Assembly: GCF_024295805.1 (NCBI RefSeq)
Contig: NZ_JANCLX010000054.1
Location: forward strand, 1-40,998
DNA from: Streptomyces cucumeris
GTDB taxonomy: Bacteria; Actinomycetota; Actinomycetes; Streptomycetales; Streptomycetaceae
Length of the DNA stretch: 40,998 nt
Direction: 5' to 3'
Part shown: positions 24,201 through 32,111 of the stretch, piece by piece
Layout of the letters: every line of letters starts with the position of its first letter
Position numbering within the stretch: the first letter of the stretch is position 1
Notes under the pieces: generated by a model
What the model was told of the DNA's origin: nothing
The model's database searches: none
What the model saw: only the letters and a program-made list of their open reading frames with translations
Made by a program: the position numbers and the translations under genes

Positions 24201-26549
24201 CTATTCCGTGCGCAGGCCCTCCGGGCGCATCATCCGCAGCAGCGGCGGCAGACTGAGCAGTGTGACCACGCCGACCACGGCCGCGCCCACGCCGGTCATG
24301 GTCAGGACGCTCGCCCAGTCCATAGCCACCGGGGTACGGGTCATCTTCAGCAGCACCGAGCCGAGGGTGATGCCCACCGTTGTGGCCAGTACGAGGCCGA
24401 GTCCGACCGGGAGGGCCGTTTGCCACAGCACCGACAGGCTCAGCGTGCGGCGCCGAGTGCCGAAGGCGACCAGCGCGGAGAGCAGCTTCTTGCGTTCGCG
24501 CAACTGCTCAAGCTGGGAGACCAGAAGACTGGCGCCGATCAGTGCCAGCACGAAGAAGGAGCCGACGAACAGGCCGGTGCGGATGGAGGTGTACTTGGCG
24601 TTCTCCTGGGTCGCCGACCAGCCGTAGGTGCTTGCCAGCGGGTCGATCCGGGCGACGGTGTTGCGTATGTACTCCCGTGAGTCCGGCACCGACGGGTCCA
24701 GACGCAGGTAGGCCCCGTCCGTGAACAACGTGGGTGCGGCCTTGGCGGGCAGGGCGGCGGGGGTGACCAGCAGACTGTTGGCGTCCTCCAGTGAGTCCTT
24801 GCGCGCGTCCACCACCCGCACGTTCGGCGGAACGGTCCAGGGTGCCTCGAGGCCGCGTTCGGAGGCGTCGCCGTATGACGGGCCGATGTAGAGCTGTCGA
24901 CCGGGCTTCATCAGGGCGATTTCGTCGGCGTTGCTGGGGGTGGCGTAATGGCTTCTCGTTCGCGTGACGAACACGTCGCCGTCCTTGCAGGAGGGAAGCG
25001 TGGCGAGTTCGCGCAGGGCGGCGCAGCTACCCACGGTCAGGCCGTTGCTGTTCTCCGGGTCGCGACGCGTGTCCCCGTACTCCTGGGTGGCCAGGGCCAC
25101 TGCGGCCCGTACTCCCTTGGTGTCGGTGAAATCGCGTTCGACGGCGGACAGCGACCTCCGGTCGCTGAAGTCGACCTGCATCTGGACCCGGTCGGGGTCC
25201 TTGCCGGTGGACTTGGTGTACTGGCTCTGCGTTCCTGTGAACAGCATCTGCAGCGCGATGGCACCGGCCACCGCGACGGCGATGCCGTTGACCATGCGTG
25301 CGGCGGTTCCGCTGCTCAGCTGCAGCCGTCGTATCGCGAGCTGCCAGGACAGCGTGCCCTTGCCGAGGCGGACGACGACCGCCTCCACGACCCAGGGGAG
25401 CAGCGCGGTGATGCCGATCAGCAGCAGCAGTACGCCGCCGATGACGAGGTACTGGTTGAAGTCGCCGTTCTTGCGGCCCTTGCCGATCAACGGGTAGAGC
25501 ATCGCGAGGCCGGCCAGTGGCGGTATCAGCCGCCACCACAGTCGGCGGCGGCGCTGCTTGGCCGCGCGTACGACACCAAGCGGTTCTACCACCACGCCGC
25601 GCATCGCGAGCAGTGTGACGAGTACGGCGGCGACCGGGACCGTCACCGCGACCAGCGCGGCGAGCGCGGGGGAGGGGTCGAGGTAGCTGGGCCAGACGCT
25701 CACGCCCAGCAACTCGCCGGAACCCAGTGTCTGACGGCCGAGAAGGAAGAAGCCGGTGCCGATGACCAGGCCGAGCAGGGCTCCGGCGAGTGCTTCGCCC
25801 GCGGCGAGTCGCCGGGTCATGTGGCTGTCCGAGCCGACCAGGCGTAGCGCGGCCAGCCGGCGGTCGCGGCGCTCGCCGCCGAAGCGGACGGCGGCGGCGA
25901 TGAACACGGCGACGGGTGTCAGTAGCACCACGAACACGACCAGGACCATGAGCAGCAGCACCGGGTCGGTCTTCTCGGGCTTCTCGTCCGGCTTGCCGTA
26001 CTCGGTCAGCCGCTTCACCGGGGAGAAGTCCGTGAGTTTCAGCCCCGAGGCGCCCGCGTAGTAGGCCAGTTCGTGGGAGCCGATGAGGCCGCTCTCGCCG
26101 ATCGTGCCGGTGATCTTGTAGGGCAGCCGTTCCCGCAGCAGCTTGGCGCCGTCCGAGGCGAGCAGGTCCTTGAGTGCGGGTGAGACGACCATCTCGCCCT
26201 TGCCGGGGAAACTGTCGACCCCTGGGGGCAATGGTGCTTTCTTGCCCTCGGGCTCGAGGAGTCGACCGCGGATGTCGTCGTCGAGCCAGGTGGTGTCGGT
26301 GGCGGCGATCAGGAAGGTGTCGTCCGCCTTCGGCGGGGTCTTTTCGGAGTAGGTGTTGTCGTAGCGGGCGTTCTCCACCTCGGTGCGGGCGGCGAATACG
26401 TTGGGCAGGGCCGTGCACAGCAGGAGCAATGCCACGCCGATGCCGACGCCGACGGCGGTGAGTGTCATCCGGACCCAGCCCTCGCGCCCGCCGGTGACGG
26501 CGAAGCGGGCGCCCATGGCCAGGTCTCTGGCCCACTGACGGGGACTCAT
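24201..26549 (-). CDS. ABC transporter permease, FtsX/MacB type
   Basis: A 782-residue permease of the FtsX-like family. One membrane helix near the N-terminus (TAVGVGIGVALLLLCTALP) is followed by an outer domain of about 180 residues. Three helices come next (from PVLLLMVLVVFVVLLTPVAVFIAAA), then a cluster of helices, a second outer domain, and a final FtsX core (SIRTGLFVGSFFVLALIGASLLVSQLEQLRERKKLLSALVAFGTRRRTLSLSVLWQ). This double layout is usual for full-length actinobacterial FtsX-type exporters, which act in peptide or lipid export or envelope stress. ATG 26549 overlaps the ATPase stop as ATGA. The two form one transporter. Substrate unknown. Confidence 0.92.
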   Translation of the reverse strand: MSPRQWARDLAMGARFAVTGGREGWVRMTLTAVGVGIGVALLLLCTALPNVFAARTEVENARYDNTYSEKTPPKADDTFLIAATDTTWLDDDIRGRLLEPEGKKAPLPPGVDSFPGKGEMVVSPALKDLLASDGAKLLRERLPYKITGTIGESGLIGSHELAYYAGASGLKLTDFSPVKRLTEYGKPDEKPEKTDPVLLLMVLVVFVVLLTPVAVFIAAAVRFGGERRDRRLAALRLVGSDSHMTRRLAAGEALAGALLGLVIGTGFFLLGRQTLGSGELLGVSVWPSYLDPSPALAALVAVTVPVAAVLVTLLAMRGVVVEPLGVVRAAKQRRRRLWWRLIPPLAGLAMLYPLIGKGRKNGDFNQYLVIGGVLLLLIGITALLPWVVEAVVVRLGKGTLSWQLAIRRLQLSSGTAARMVNGIAVAVAGAIALQMLFTGTQSQYTKSTGKDPDRVQMQVDFSDRRSLSAVERDFTDTKGVRAAVALATQEYGDTRRDPENSNGLTVGSCAALRELATLPSCKDGDVFVTRTRSHYATPSNADEIALMKPGRQLYIGPSYGDASERGLEAPWTVPPNVRVVDARKDSLEDANSLLVTPAALPAKAAPTLFTDGAYLRLDPSVPDSREYIRNTVARIDPLASTYGWSATQENAKYTSIRTGLFVGSFFVLALIGASLLVSQLEQLRERKKLLSALVAFGTRRRTLSLSVLWQTALPVGLGLVLATTVGITLGSVLLKMTRTPVAMDWASVLTMTGVGAAVVGVVTLLSLPPLLRMMRPEGLRTE

Positions 26550-27238
26550 ACGGTGCGCTCCATGTCGTGGGACTTGCCGTCGCGGACGACGACCTCGCGG
26601 TCGGCGTAGGCGGCCACGTGTGTTTCGTGGGTGACGAGGACGACGGCGGCGTTGGTCGCACGGGCCGCTTCGGTCAGCAGTGCCATCACGCGTTCGCCGT
26701 TGGAGGAGTCGAGCGCGCCGGTGGGTTCGTCGGCGAACAGCAGGCGCGGCCCGGTGACCAGCGCGCGGGACACGGCGACGCGCTGGCCCTGGCCGCCGGA
26801 GACCTCGCCGGGACGCTTGGCCTTGAGGTCGTCGACCTCCAGGCGTTCCATCCAGCCGAGCGCGGTCCGCAGGGCATCCTTGCGGGAAGAGCCGTTCAGC
26901 CGCAACGGGAGGGCGACGTTCTCCACACAGGTCAGTTCCGGTACCAGCTGACCGAACTGGAACACGAACCCGAACTCGGAGCGGCGCAGCGCGCTGCGCT
27001 GGGCATCGTTCATCTTCGTCAGTTCACGTCCGTTGTAGGTGATCGACCCGGAGTCGGGCGGCACGATCCCTGCGAGGCAGTGCAGCAGCGTGGACTTGCC
27101 GGACCCGGAGGGGCCCATGATGGCGACGACCTCGCCTGAGTATATGGAGAACTCGGCGCCGTCCAGCGCGCTGGTGGGGCCGTAGGCCTTGCGCAGGTCG
27201 TGCGCGGTGAGCAGGGAATCGGGGGGCGAAGTCGTCAT
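26546..27238 (-). CDS. ABC transporter ATP-binding subunit (MacB/LolD-like)
   Basis: A 230-residue ATPase with Walker A GPSGSGKST (42-50), the Q-loop at VFQFGQLVPELTCVENVALPL, the signature VSGGQGQRVAVSRAL, Walker B LLFADEPTGALD and the H-loop VLVTHETHV. The LTCVENVALPL and SGGQ(G)QR pattern places it with the MacB/LolD exporters that pair with FtsX-type permeases, as here (ATGA overlap at 26546-26549). ATG 27238 gives the standard N-terminus, with a GAGG 11 nt upstream. The frame is open for another 95 codons upstream with coding-like third positions, which could be an N-terminal extension or the tail of a lost gene. Confidence 0.92.
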   Translation of the reverse strand: MTTSPPDSLLTAHDLRKAYGPTSALDGAEFSIYSGEVVAIMGPSGSGKSTLLHCLAGIVPPDSGSITYNGRELTKMNDAQRSALRRSEFGFVFQFGQLVPELTCVENVALPLRLNGSSRKDALRTALGWMERLEVDDLKAKRPGEVSGGQGQRVAVSRALVTGPRLLFADEPTGALDSSNGERVMALLTEAARATNAAVVLVTHETHVAAYADREVVVRDGKSHDMERTV

Positions 27239-27477
27239 AGGGGTCACAGCCTCACGGAGTCTTTCGGGTCGGGCGGCGGTCAGCTCCAGCCGGCGCAGGT
27301 CGTCTTCCGGGTGGAACAGGGCGTGGTCGCAGATCGCTGGTCGGGCCAGGTCGTCCTTGCGTTTGCGGTCGGTGAGGATCCGCATGCTGCGCGGATGCTC
27401 GGACCGCTGGGTGTCGCGGATTACGGGGGCGTAGCCCAGGGTGAGCAGGGCGAGGACGACCTTGGCGTAGACGGCAC

Positions 27478-27529
27478 TATACATGTCAGGTATACATGCC
27501 GTGTATACGTGCTGTGTATACACTGAAAG
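27478..27529. promoter_or_regulatory. Four 13-bp tandem repeats upstream of the ABC operon
   Basis: TATAC recurs at 27478, 27491, 27504 and 27517, exactly 13 bases apart. Three of the four are centred on the palindrome GTATAC, and two read GTGTATAC, matching the GT-N-TA-N-AC signature of HutC-type GntR regulators. On the minus strand a TATAGT at 27476-27481 could be the -10 element of the ABC operon promoter, so a regulator bound here would overlap the promoter. Confidence 0.6.
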
Positions 27530-27907
27530 TGCAGGTCATGGGCTGCTGCACGACAGGGCAGGCGGGAAGGCCGATGGTCACGGTTCACGACAGGAGCCTC
27601 GGACGAACTACGGAGGCTCAGTGCGCTGGTGAAACTGCGCCCAGCCGTCCCGGCGTTGGAGGGAAGCTCGAGTCAGGTCTCGGCCAGAGCATCTACCTCG
27701 TGCGTTCATGCGTGGACTGCGTGGCGGCACTGCCGCTGTCGGCCCGCTGGTGAAGCCGTTCATCACGTGGCGATGGGGCGTGGCGCGCATCTGCTGCGCG
27801 CGTTCCGCCGCGAACCGGTGTTGAGGATGACGGCCGGGAGGTCAGCCGCCGCGGTCACGAACTCATCCGCGTACACGTTCAGCGGCCGGTGCCAGCAGTG
27901 CGCGTAC

Positions 27908-27935
27908 CCGTGCCCCGGCACATGCCGGGGCACGG
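27908..27935 (-). terminator. Terminator after the GH92 gene
   Basis: Perfect 13-bp GC-rich stem (27908-27920 with 27923-27935), 13 bases beyond the minus-strand stop codon. Confidence 0.75.
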
Positions 27936-27948
27936 ATCGCACGCCCTG

Positions 27949-30276
27949 TCAGTGCAGCGGCGGCGGGCCGTCCTGGGCCTTTGTTCCCCACGCGGACGGC
28001 TCGGTGCCGACGGTGAAGGAGAGCGACCGCATGTCCCGCAGGTCATCTGTCGTCAGATAGGTGCGGCCGTAGAGGGAGCCGTCCACGCGGGCCGATTGGA
28101 TGTAGCGATGGTCGGCCGTGGTGCCGGGTGCCGTCACCGTGAGGGAGCCACGCGGGTAGTAGCGACGGTCGAGGGTGAGGTCGACGCGGTCGAAGACGGG
28201 GGTGGACAGGCCCCAGGTGGGATAGCCGGGTTGCACCGGGAAGATGCCGATGGAGGACAGCACCATCCAGGAGGACATGGTGCCGAGGTCGTCGTTGCCG
28301 GTCATACCGGTCGGGGTGTCCGTGAAGAGAGTCAGTGCGGCGTGGACGACGTCGGTCGTCTTCCACGGCTGGCCGGTCGACAGATAGGTGTACGGGGCGA
28401 TGAGGTCGGGCTCGTTCTGCGGGTTGTACTTGTCCGCGTTGTAGTAGTCGTACGGCCCGTTCACCCATACCTCACGAGCGGTCTTCGCAGGATCCTTCAC
28501 GAGCTGGTCGTAGGCGAAGAACGAGTCCAGCCGGTCGTTCGCCGGCTGTTTGCCCCCGATGAGGCCGATCACACCCGGGATGTCCTGCGGCACGAGCCAC
28601 TGGTACTGCCAGGCCGTGCCCTCGTGGAATCCCTCGCTCTTGGCGGGGTCGCTGGAACCGGTGAAGGCGCCTGAGGCGTCGCGGGGGCGGAAGAACCGGG
28701 TCGAGCTGTCGAAGATCCTCCGGTAGTTCTGGGCCCGCGCGGCGTAACGCTCCGCGTCGGCACGGTGCCCGAGGTCGCGGGCCATCGCCGCGAGCGTCGC
28801 GTCCGACAGGGCGTACTCGAGCGTCGCGGACGCGCCGTGGCCGTAGTCCGAATCACCGGGCTTGGGATGCGGGCGGGGCTTGTGGTGCGGGACGAAGCCG
28901 CCCGCGATGTAGTCCTTGTTGGCCTCACGGCCCGTGGCCGGTGAGCCGATGGGCGGGACCCCGTCGGCATTCTTCTTCAGGGCGCTATAGGTCTGCTCCT
29001 CGTACCCCTTGAGCAAACCCTGCTGGTAGGCATGGGTGAGGAACGGGGTGACCGGGTCGCCGGTCATGATGTTCGTCTCGACCGGTCCGTAGCCCCACTT
29101 GGGCAGCCAGCCGCTTTCCTCATCGATCTTGATGACGGATATCGCCATGTCCCGGGCCTCGCGCGGCGCGAGCAGCGAGAGGAGCTGGTTCTGGCTGCGG
29201 TAGGTGTCCCACAGCGACCAGTTCTGGTAGTACCCATAGCTCTTCGCGCGGTGGATTCTCCCGTCCCAGCCCATGTACCGGCTGTCGGTGTCGCTGCCGA
29301 TGTTGGGCGCCAGGAACGACCGGTACAGCGATGAGTAGAACGTGCGGCGGAGGGCGTCGCTGCCGCCCCGCACCCGCACGGCGCCGAGCCGGCTCTCCCA
29401 CGCCATCTGTGCGGAACGGCGGACCTGCTCGAAGGGGCGGCCGCCCTCGGAGCGGAGGTTCCCCTTCGCGCCACGGGCGTCGACGTAGGAAAGAGCCGTC
29501 GTCGCCTCCACGGTACGGTCCTTGGTCGTGTCGAAGCGGACGTAAGCGCCGCCCCGCCCCGTCTTCGACCCATCGGTGACCGTGGAGCCGTCCCAGGTGC
29601 CGTACGTGGAGAACGGCCGGTCGAAGCGTGTGATCGTGTAGACGGTGTACGGCTGGGTGTCCTGGCAGAAGCCTCTGCCGGTGATGGCGGTACGAACGGT
29701 CCGGTCGTCGAGGACCTCGGCCGTGCTGGAGACCGTCTTGTGCAGCGACTGGCCGGCGTTGAGCAGGACGTTGGCCTTGTCGGTGGCGGGGAAGGTGTAG
29801 CGCTGCACACCGGTGCGCGAGGTCGCGGTCAGTTCGGCATCGATGCCGTTCTTGAGCCCGACCTTGTAGTAGCCGGGGCTCGCCTTTTCGGTGTCATGGC
29901 TGAACTCGGCCTCGTACTTGGTGTAATCGGTCTCGACGACCTCGCCGACGGTGGGCAGGACGGGCAGATCACCTCCCAGGCGGCAGCCGACGCCCGAGAG
30001 GTGGACGAGAGAGAAGCCCCGGATGTGGGTGTCGGAGTAGTCGTAGCCGGTGTCGTGTCCAGTGTCCGGAGAGAGCTGCACCATTCCGAAGGGCGCGGTC
30101 GCGCCGGGGAAGGTATTGCCTTCATTCTCGGTTCCGATGAACGGGTTGACGAGATCGGTGAGTTGCTCACGCTGTGTTCCTGCCGCCTGGGCCGTGGGGG
30201 CGAAAAGGGCCGCTCCGAGGAGTGCGACCACTGCGGCCACCGTGCCCGCGTCGCGAAGACGCTGAAACCGTCCCAT
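27949..30276 (-). CDS. Secreted GH92 alpha-mannosidase
   Basis: Glycoside hydrolase family 92, a calcium-dependent exo-acting alpha-mannosidase that trims mannose from glycans. It has 775 residues with a Sec signal peptide (GTVAAVVALLGAALFAPTAQA). Family blocks are present in order: VNPFIGTENEGNTFPGATAPFGMVQLSPDT near the N-terminus, GYDYSDTHIRGFSLVHLSGVGC, YRSFLAPNIGSDTDSRYMGWDG, YYQNWSLWDTYRSQNQLLSLL, WGYGPVETNIMTGDPVTPFLTHAY, TLEYALSD, and the catalytic region GMTGNDDLGTMSSWMVLSSIGIFPVQPG. It therefore appears complete and active, acting outside the cell. A 12-bp palindrome of LacI-operator type lies 24 bases upstream of the start and a strong terminator follows, so it is probably a single-gene transcript induced by mannose-containing glycans. 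Confidence 0.95.
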   Translation of the reverse strand: MGRFQRLRDAGTVAAVVALLGAALFAPTAQAAGTQREQLTDLVNPFIGTENEGNTFPGATAPFGMVQLSPDTGHDTGYDYSDTHIRGFSLVHLSGVGCRLGGDLPVLPTVGEVVETDYTKYEAEFSHDTEKASPGYYKVGLKNGIDAELTATSRTGVQRYTFPATDKANVLLNAGQSLHKTVSSTAEVLDDRTVRTAITGRGFCQDTQPYTVYTITRFDRPFSTYGTWDGSTVTDGSKTGRGGAYVRFDTTKDRTVEATTALSYVDARGAKGNLRSEGGRPFEQVRRSAQMAWESRLGAVRVRGGSDALRRTFYSSLYRSFLAPNIGSDTDSRYMGWDGRIHRAKSYGYYQNWSLWDTYRSQNQLLSLLAPREARDMAISVIKIDEESGWLPKWGYGPVETNIMTGDPVTPFLTHAYQQGLLKGYEEQTYSALKKNADGVPPIGSPATGREANKDYIAGGFVPHHKPRPHPKPGDSDYGHGASATLEYALSDATLAAMARDLGHRADAERYAARAQNYRRIFDSSTRFFRPRDASGAFTGSSDPAKSEGFHEGTAWQYQWLVPQDIPGVIGLIGGKQPANDRLDSFFAYDQLVKDPAKTAREVWVNGPYDYYNADKYNPQNEPDLIAPYTYLSTGQPWKTTDVVHAALTLFTDTPTGMTGNDDLGTMSSWMVLSSIGIFPVQPGYPTWGLSTPVFDRVDLTLDRRYYPRGSLTVTAPGTTADHRYIQSARVDGSLYGRTYLTTDDLRDMRSLSFTVGTEPSAWGTKAQDGPPPLH

Positions 30277-30300
30277 GGATACCGTCCCTTTGCGGATCTA

Positions 30301-30312
30301 GACAACGTTGTC
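30301..30312. promoter_or_regulatory. LacI-type operator upstream of the GH92 gene
   Basis: GACAACGTTGTC is a perfect 12-bp palindrome with the central CG typical of LacI-family operators in actinobacteria. It sits 24 bases upstream of the mannosidase start, in the promoter/leader. No LacI-family gene is in this window, so the regulator would be encoded elsewhere. Confidence 0.6.
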
Positions 30313-30474
30313 ATCCGATGGGCGCTCATTTTTGGTGCTGGGCGGGAGACCGTCAAGGGATCGCGCAGGACGAGGAGTTGGCGCCTGGGGGCGGCACCGG
30401 GGAGGTGACTGGGTGGCTGGGTCCGGTAAGGAAATTGATTCACCTCACCAGGGGGCAGACGCGAGACTCACCTC

Positions 30475-30951
30475 ATGACGACCGCAGACTTCACCGTGCG
30501 TCCGGCCCGACCCGGCGATGCCCGGATCCTGGCCGAAATGCGCTGGACCTTCAAGCAAGAGGACGATGAAGAGCGGCCGCCGGCACCGGCCCGGCCTCTG
30601 GATGAGGCCGAGCACTGGATCCGCGACCGCCTCAGCGATGGCCAATGGCTGGCATGGGTCGCGGAGACCGGAGGTGAAATCTGCGGCCACGTCTTCCTCT
30701 GTCCGGTCGAGAGGATGCCGGATCCGTACGGCGACAACACCCCGGTCGGCTACGTCACGAACTTCTACGTCATGCCGTCGCGACGCAACAAGGGGGCAGG
30801 CTCGGCGCTCCTTGAGGCGCTGAGACAGCACTCATACAGCGTCGGCTTCGACACTCTGATCGTCTGGCCGTCAGAGCGCAGCAGCCCCCTCTGGCAACGG
30901 TCCGGATTCCAGCCCTCGGAAGAACTGTTGGAGCTGCCGCTCGACACCTGA
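30475..30951 (+). CDS. GNAT-family N-acetyltransferase
   Basis: A 158-residue acetyl-CoA-dependent acetyltransferase. The core strand-helix reads VGYVTNFYVMPSRRNKGAGSALLEALRQHS, where RRNKGAG is the pyrophosphate-binding motif A, followed by FDTLIVWPSERSSPLWQRSGFQPSEELLEL, the usual motif B end. The N-terminal part (FTVRPARPGDARILAEMRWTFKQE) also fits. The acceptor is unknown. ATG 30475 has no close ribosome site. It is divergent from the GH92 gene across about 200 bases. Confidence 0.87.
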   Translation: MTTADFTVRPARPGDARILAEMRWTFKQEDDEERPPAPARPLDEAEHWIRDRLSDGQWLAWVAETGGEICGHVFLCPVERMPDPYGDNTPVGYVTNFYVMPSRRNKGAGSALLEALRQHSYSVGFDTLIVWPSERSSPLWQRSGFQPSEELLELPLDT

Positions 30952-31549
30952 TTGTCTCGTGTGCGAGGTCAGGCGGGCTCGCCGCAGCACCACCGGAGCC
31001 GTCTCGGACCCCCGGCGGTCGTTGTCTGACTGGTGCACCGCGGCGTGTTCGCGCTGACATAGGCAATGGAGCGGCTGCTCAGGCGCTGCCGGAACGCCCG
31101 CAAGGAGGACAGGCTCGGTGGCGGTGCGTCTCGGACGTTGCGGAGACGGGGAGGGGTGTCTGCTTCGGCGGGTCCGGCAGGGGAGGGGTGTGGTTGGGTG
31201 TCAGGCATCCTTCGCTGCAGGTGAGGTGGGCCCGGACTGACTCCGGCGAGGCGTGCCGGAGCGGGGCGGGTGGAGGCTTTGGTGTCGCGGGGCAAGAGCC
31301 GCTGCGATCTGAGCCCGGTCAGCCTCGTCGAGGGCCCAGTCCGCGAAGCCCTGCCGACGCTCTCAGTAGTCGAGGCGACCGACGGGAATGCTCTAGTTGT
31401 ATTGCCCACCAACGTTGTTGACGGGTCAGCCCGGGACCCGCGGCCGTATTGGTGAAGATGGATGCGCTGGAATAGCGGCTGACCGCGACGGAGGGCGGCC
31501 AGGTCGGCTCGCGCAAGAGGCCTCTGGGGCCTTCAGGTGAGCGGTCGGC
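30952..31549. other. Gap between GNAT and MarR genes
   Basis: About 600 bases with no credible gene. A plus-strand frame near 31270-31455 (ending in VDGSARDPRPYW) has some coding character but no recognisable family, so it may be a relic. CAACGTTG at 31410-31417 repeats the core of the GH92 operator but has no longer symmetry. Confidence 0.35.
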
Positions 31550-32020
31550 TCAACCATCCGACTTTCCGCGGGCTGTCCACGCGCTCGCATCCCGGCCGTA
31601 GCGGGTGAGGAAGCGCGCGAACTGCAAGCGGTCCGCACTGTCCCAGTGTGCAGTGATCTCCTCGAAGACGCGACGCTGCTCAGTGGCGTAGGCCCTGCGC
31701 GCCGACTCCCCCGCGTCGGTGAGCTCAAGCAGGCTGCTGCGCCCGTCCTGCTGAGAGGCGACGCGGCGAAGCAGGCCCTCGGCTCTGCACGCGGCGACGG
31801 CGCGGCTGGCGACCGGCTGAGCGACGCCCATCTCCTCGGCAACGCCCCCCACCGTGATCCGGCCTGCCGCGTCGCCGACCACGTTCAGGACGATGTTGCG
31901 GGTCAGGTCTCCACGTCCGGAGCCCACGCGCCTGCGCAGCCGGGACAGCGCCGGCCCCACGTCATCGAGGAGCGCGTCGTCGGCGGCGGGCACAGGCTGT
32001 CCTTGACTGGTCACACCCAT
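31550..32020 (-). CDS. MarR-family transcriptional regulator
   Basis: A 156-residue winged-helix regulator. The DNA-binding part reads ITVGGVAEEMGVAQPVASRAVAACRAEGLLRRVASQQDGRSSLLELTDAGESARRAY, with recognition helix and wing (DGRSSLLELT) in the usual spacing, flanked by dimerisation helices. It is divergent from the amidohydrolase gene at 32112 with a 91-base AT-rich spacer, so it very likely controls that gene and itself in response to a small aromatic or amide ligand. ATG 32020 is the only good start. Confidence 0.9.
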   Translation of the reverse strand: MGVTSQGQPVPAADDALLDDVGPALSRLRRRVGSGRGDLTRNIVLNVVGDAAGRITVGGVAEEMGVAQPVASRAVAACRAEGLLRRVASQQDGRSSLLELTDAGESARRAYATEQRRVFEEITAHWDSADRLQFARFLTRYGRDASAWTARGKSDG

Positions 32021-32111
32021 AATCTACGACACGTCAGATCGACATGCGTAACGTATGTATATTACTTAAGGTATTGATTGTTGGGTTGGTCCACCGAAGC
32101 GAGGCACGATC
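32021..32111. promoter_or_regulatory. Divergent promoter/operator between MarR and amidohydrolase genes
   Basis: AT-rich spacer with overlapping symmetry: GTAA-N10-TTAC at 32048-32065 and an imperfect palindrome centred on TTAA at about 32061-32074. TAATAT on the minus strand and TAAGGT on the plus strand are possible -10 elements. The arrangement fits a MarR dimer covering both promoters. Confidence 0.45.

Larger units (their letters stand above)
27239..27948. other. Upstream region of the FtsX-type ABC operon, and gap to the GH92 gene
   Basis: About 700 bases. The minus-strand part 27239-27475 is open in the same frame as the ATPase and has strongly GC-biased third codon positions (for example VYAKVVLALLTLGYAPVIRD, then RSMRILTDRKRKDDLARP), yet I recognise no family. 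It may be the C-terminal remnant of a regulator or an extension of the ATPase. Next come four 13-bp repeats (27478-27529). The remainder to 27900 shows no gene, and a terminator for the GH92 gene lies at its right end. Confidence 0.4.

Noticed and set aside
30969..31412. 147-codon minus-strand frame between GNAT and MarR genes
   Set aside because: Ser/Arg/Pro-rich with no family resemblance and poor third-position bias. Not supported as a gene.
31410..31417. Second CAACGTTG, matching the core of the GH92 operator
   Set aside because: Symmetry stops at 8 bp and it is not near the start of a gene.
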